From positions 1 through 8,298 of the forward strand of contig JBBRMQ010000197.1 in assembly GCA_038230775.1 (NCBI GenBank): DNA of 8,298 nucleotides. Direction: 5' to 3'. How positions within the stretch are numbered: position 1 is the first letter of the stretch; every line of letters begins with the position of its first letter. Position numbers and translations under genes: made by a program. Below the pieces are notes generated by a model. That model made no database searches. It saw only the letters and a program-made list of their open reading frames with translations, and was not told the DNA's origin. Of this stretch, positions 6,159-8,298 are shown one piece after another. Origin of the DNA: JBBRMQ01 sp038230775 (GTDB taxonomy: Bacteria; Acidobacteriota; Thermoanaerobaculia; Gp7-AA8).

Positions 6159-6200
6159 TGCCCGAAGGGCGGATGAGGGGCGCCTGCACTTGCGCCGAGT

Positions 6201-7118
6201 CTAGATCGGTTCCCGATACCGGCGCACCCGCACGGCCGCGGCGAGAAAAAGCGCTGCGACGGCGAGGCCGATGAGCATGGCGGGGCTGATCAGAAGCTCG
6301 AGCGGAGTGCCGTGCGACATCGATTGCATCGGGGCGAGACCTGGCGCCGGGAACACGACCGCTTCCGTGCCGCCGCTCACGCGCGAGCCAAGCATGGCAG
6401 CGAAGTGCGACGTGCCGAAAGCAATCTTCTCGACCACACCGATCGCCAGCGGCGGTAAGGCAGCCCACAGAATCACCGCGCGGCGCGCCCAGCCCGAGAC
6501 CAGCATCAGCCAGCCCCAGATCGGCGCGTAGTAGAGCCCATGCACGACCACCAGGTGGGCAAAGAGCAGCAGCGACATCTGAAACATCGGCAACTGCTTC
6601 CAGAGCGTCGCGATGCTCATCCCGTTTGCCAACAGAGCCGCGCTGCTGAGCAACAACATCATCCACTGCGTCACCACGGTGATCACAAAGGTAAGTAGCG
6701 GAAGAATCACAAGGGGAACCGTCGCCTTCGAGAGCACGGTCGTGCGATCGGACACCGGCAGCGATTTCCAGAACAGGATGCTGCGATCGCGGCGTTCGGC
6801 GTGCAGCGACTCGAGACAATAGAAGATGCTGACGATGAATGTCGCGCCCATGATGACAAGCGCCGCGAGGTCGTAGGGCTGCTGGATCATTCCGGCCTGA
6901 TGTATCGGATCGAGCGCGAGCGCGGCGCGCATCTTCTCCGGGAACCGAAACATGCTGATGAGAAAGCCGAAGAGGAACAACGAGGCGACGGCCAGCGGGG
7001 CGATGTAGATCGAGCGGTACTCCCAAAGTTCCCTGCGCACGGCCCAGTACAGCGGTCGCGTTGCTGCGACGGGGGCGAGGTCGGGATTCGGCGAGTCGAT
7101 GGCGAGCTCCGGGTTCAT
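6201..7118 (-). CDS. ABC-2-type transporter permease
   Basis: A 305-residue protein with a cytosolic N-terminus of about 40 residues (WAVRRELWEYRS, the usual lead-in to helix 1 of ABC-2 permeases) and six hydrophobic segments. These are around IAPLAVASLFLFGFLIS, LAALVIMGATFIVSIFYCL, VPLVILPLLTFVITVV, LLLFAHLVVVHGLYYAPIWGWLMLV, AVILWAALPPLAIGVV and ISPAMLIGLAVAALFLAAAV. Between helices 2 and 3 lies ERRDRSILFWKSLPVSDRTTVLSKA, the coupling loop typical of this family, which contacts the ATPase. It is the membrane half of an exporter with the ATPase encoded just upstream. The cargo is unknown. The start ATG overlaps the ATPase stop by 4 bp (ATGA). An AAGGAG 7 nt before the ATG lies inside the ATPase gene, supporting coupled translation. 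It is the last gene of the operon, convergent with the 485-residue membrane protein gene. Confidence 0.92.
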   Translation of the reverse strand: MNPELAIDSPNPDLAPVAATRPLYWAVRRELWEYRSIYIAPLAVASLFLFGFLISMFRFPEKMRAALALDPIHQAGMIQQPYDLAALVIMGATFIVSIFYCLESLHAERRDRSILFWKSLPVSDRTTVLSKATVPLVILPLLTFVITVVTQWMMLLLSSAALLANGMSIATLWKQLPMFQMSLLLFAHLVVVHGLYYAPIWGWLMLVSGWARRAVILWAALPPLAIGVVEKIAFGTSHFAAMLGSRVSGGTEAVVFPAPGLAPMQSMSHGTPLELLISPAMLIGLAVAALFLAAAVRVRRYREPI

Positions 7119-7975
7119 CGAACCACTCCTTCATTGCCGATCACGCCGACGAACAGGTCCGCGATGCTCGGCGTGCGCACGTCGCCGAGCGCGGCGAGCT
7201 GCTGGCGATCGGCGTGGTCGAACAGCAGAATGGTGCGGCCGAAAACCTGCCGCTCGCGAATCGCGCCCAGCGCGCGGGCCGCAACCAGATGCTCGGGACG
7301 CACCATCACTTCCGCATAGCGAGACTCGACGTCTTCCATGCTGGCGCGAAGAACGATCCGGCCGCGATCGATGAACATGATGTCCGTGAGAACGTCCTGC
7401 ATCTCCTCGACCTGATGCGTCGTCACCACGATCGTGCGGCTGCGATCGAAGTAGTCATTGAGCAGCAAATCGTAGAACTGCTTACGGACCAGAATATCGA
7501 GACCGAGCGTGGGCTCATCCAGCACGAGAAGCCTGGCGTCGATGGCCATGACCAGCGCGAGGTGCAGTTGCGTCACCATGCCCTTCGACAACTCCCGCAC
7601 TTTGCTCGCGCGCTTGATGTTCGTCCTGGCGAGAAAACTCTCGGCCTTCGCGCGATGGAATCGCGGATGAACGCCGGCAACATAGTCGAGCGCCTGCCAG
7701 ACGCGCATCCATCGCGGTAACACGGCGACGTCGGCGATGAAACAGACGTCGCGCATGAGCTGTTCGCGCTCGGTCCAGGGATCGCGCCCGAGGACTCTCA
7801 GTTCTCCCTGGTAGGGGGTGAGGCCGAGCATCGCGTTGAGCGCCGTGCTCTTGCCGGCGCCGTTCGGACCGATGAGTCCCAGGATGCGGCCTTCTTCGAC
7901 ACGCAGGTCGATGCCGTCGAGGGCGACCGTTGTGCCGAATGTCTTGCGGAGACCGCGCGCCTCGACGACCGTCAT
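7115..7975 (-). CDS. ABC transporter ATP-binding protein (YtrB-like)
   Basis: A 286-residue protein. ATG 7975 is chosen over an in-frame start at 8059 because the family begins MxxVEARGLRKTFG and AAGGA lies about 9 nt upstream, and because it makes an ATGA overlap with the regulator gene. Motifs: Walker A GPNGAGKST (36-44), signature LSKGM (129-133, the variant common in this subgroup rather than LSGGQ), Walker B LLVLDEP (149-155), D-loop LGLD (157-160), and switch histidine H187 in VVTTH. The Q-loop region (FIADVAVLP, 79-87) has no glutamine. The C-terminal 80 residues (EDVESRYAEVMVRPE onwards) are an accessory domain. It hydrolyses ATP to drive export through the permease encoded next. The cargo is unknown; in Bacillus the related YtrABCDEF system responds to cell-wall antibiotics. 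Confidence 0.95.
   Translation of the reverse strand: MTVVEARGLRKTFGTTVALDGIDLRVEEGRILGLIGPNGAGKSTALNAMLGLTPYQGELRVLGRDPWTEREQLMRDVCFIADVAVLPRWMRVWQALDYVAGVHPRFHRAKAESFLARTNIKRASKVRELSKGMVTQLHLALVMAIDARLLVLDEPTLGLDILVRKQFYDLLLNDYFDRSRTIVVTTHQVEEMQDVLTDIMFIDRGRIVLRASMEDVESRYAEVMVRPEHLVAARALGAIRERQVFGRTILLFDHADRQQLAALGDVRTPSIADLFVGVIGNEGVVR
7126..7131 (-). promoter_or_regulatory. Ribosome-binding site of the permease gene
   Basis: The minus strand reads AAGGAG seven nucleotides before the permease ATG at 7118. It lies inside the last codons of the ATPase gene and supports both the start choice and coupled translation. Confidence 0.8.
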
Positions 7976-8298
7976 CGCTTCGCTTCCTTGTCTGCGGCGG
8001 CCAGAAGCTCTTTGGCCTTCAACCCCAACCTCTGAATCGTCGCCTGGATCCGCGGCCAATCCTCCTGGAGGAACTTCTGACGTTCGGCATGCAGCAGCAG
8101 CTTGCGCGCGCCGGCGTTGATGAACATCCCGCGGCCTCGCTTGGTCTCGACGAGGTTCTCGTCGACCAGCTGTTGATAGCCCTTCAGGACGGTGATCGGA
8201 TTGACGCGATATTCGGCGGCGACGGTTCGCACCGACGGCAGCGGATCGCCCTCACTGAGCACGCCGTCGAGGATCATGGCAACGACACGATCGCGAAG
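7972..8298 (-). CDS. GntR-family (YtrA-like) transcriptional regulator, N-terminus cut by window edge
   Basis: 108 codons are visible. The reading frame is open to the right edge, so residues LRDRVVA before the internal Met belong to it, and the true start lies roughly ten residues outside. A winged helix-turn-helix is clear: GDPLPSVRTVAAEYRVNPITVLKGYQQLVDENLVETKRGRGMFI, with the GntR landmarks LPSVR, TVLKGYQQL and RGRGMF. After it comes only a helical tail of about 50 residues (KLLLHAERQKFLQEDWPRIQATIQRLGLKAKELLAAADKEAKR), the short dimerisation region of the YtrA subgroup rather than a ligand-binding FadR or HutC domain. Such regulators usually repress their own ABC-transporter operon. The stop overlaps the ATPase ATG (ATGA). 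Its promoter and operator lie outside the window. Confidence 0.92.
   Translation of the reverse strand, partial: LRDRVVAMILDGVLSEGDPLPSVRTVAAEYRVNPITVLKGYQQLVDENLVETKRGRGMFINAGARKLLLHAERQKFLQEDWPRIQATIQRLGLKAKELLAAADKEAKR

Larger units (their letters stand above)
6008..6194. repeat. Composite palindromic repeat (REP/MITE-like) at a convergent gene junction
   Basis: Outer arms are inverted: CGCAAGTGC at 6008-6016 against GCACTTGCG at 6186-6194. Main arms follow, 35 bp each at 6022-6056 and 6147-6181, matching as inverted repeats at 31 of 35 positions. Each main arm holds its own mini-hairpin: GGCC-TTC-GGCC on the left (6033-6043) and GCCC-TTC-GGGC (as read from the minus strand) on the right. 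Two of the four mismatches between arms are a paired change that keeps this stem intact. The style (CCCCTCA, CTTCGG, CTCCCCGC) is that of widely dispersed extragenic repeats in GC-rich proteobacteria and others. No open frame of interest lies within it. Confidence 0.85.

Noticed and set aside
6022..6181. Repeat cluster considered as a CRISPR array
   Set aside because: The units are directly abutting 44-mers without unique spacers and lie inside inverted arms; there are no cas genes.
6124..7134. Minus-strand open frame of 336 codons overlapping the permease
   Set aside because: It is another frame of the permease region, low-complexity in Arg/Ala/His, and runs into the palindromic repeat. The permease frame has proper helices and an ATGA overlap.
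7061..7720. Plus-strand open frame of 219 codons opposite the ABC ATPase
   Set aside because: It is antisense to a gene with all ABC motifs and has no family resemblance of its own.

Overview
The window is about 8.3 kb of GC-rich bacterial DNA with dense, ordinary-looking gene packing. Eleven protein genes can be supported, of which the first and last are cut by the window edges. The organism is most likely a Gram-negative soil or environmental bacterium. The clues are a secreted TPR protein, a secreted aspartic protease with a PDZ domain, an LpqC-like esterase start, DUF4386 and DUF2834 membrane proteins, and GC-rich palindromic intergenic repeats. Acidobacteriota or a gammaproteobacterium such as Xanthomonadales would both fit. 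The sequence alone does not decide between them, and there is no RNA marker gene.

Left block (1-3142, all minus strand, read right to left): a DUF4386 membrane protein and, 2 bp later, an SRPBCC/AHSA1-like protein. After a 181-bp gap carrying a REP-like palindrome comes a DUF2834 membrane protein. A 281-bp gap follows, then a secreted TPR protein, a four-helix membrane protein, and the first 59 codons of a probable secreted alpha/beta-hydrolase esterase, whose start overlaps the end of the previous gene by 17 bp.

Middle block (3346-5997, plus strand): after a 203-bp divergent promoter region come two closely spaced genes. The first is a secreted, double-lobed retropepsin-like aspartic protease with a C-terminal PDZ domain. 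The second is a 485-residue six-helix membrane protein with a large beta-rich soluble domain. Neither start has an obvious Shine-Dalgarno sequence, unlike most of the minus-strand genes.

Convergent junction (5998-6200): almost wholly occupied by a composite palindromic repeat made of outer inverted arms, two 44-bp tandem units and a perfect 12-bp hairpin. It probably also ends transcription from both sides.

Right block (6201-8298, minus strand): a classic GntR (YtrA-like) regulator - ABC ATPase - ABC-2-type permease operon, with both junctions being 4-bp ATGA overlaps. The regulator probably controls the whole unit.

No mobile element, CRISPR array, RNA gene or clearly new defence or biosynthetic system was found. 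The most unusual items are the tandem-lobe protease with its membrane-protein partner and the structured repeat at the convergent junction.
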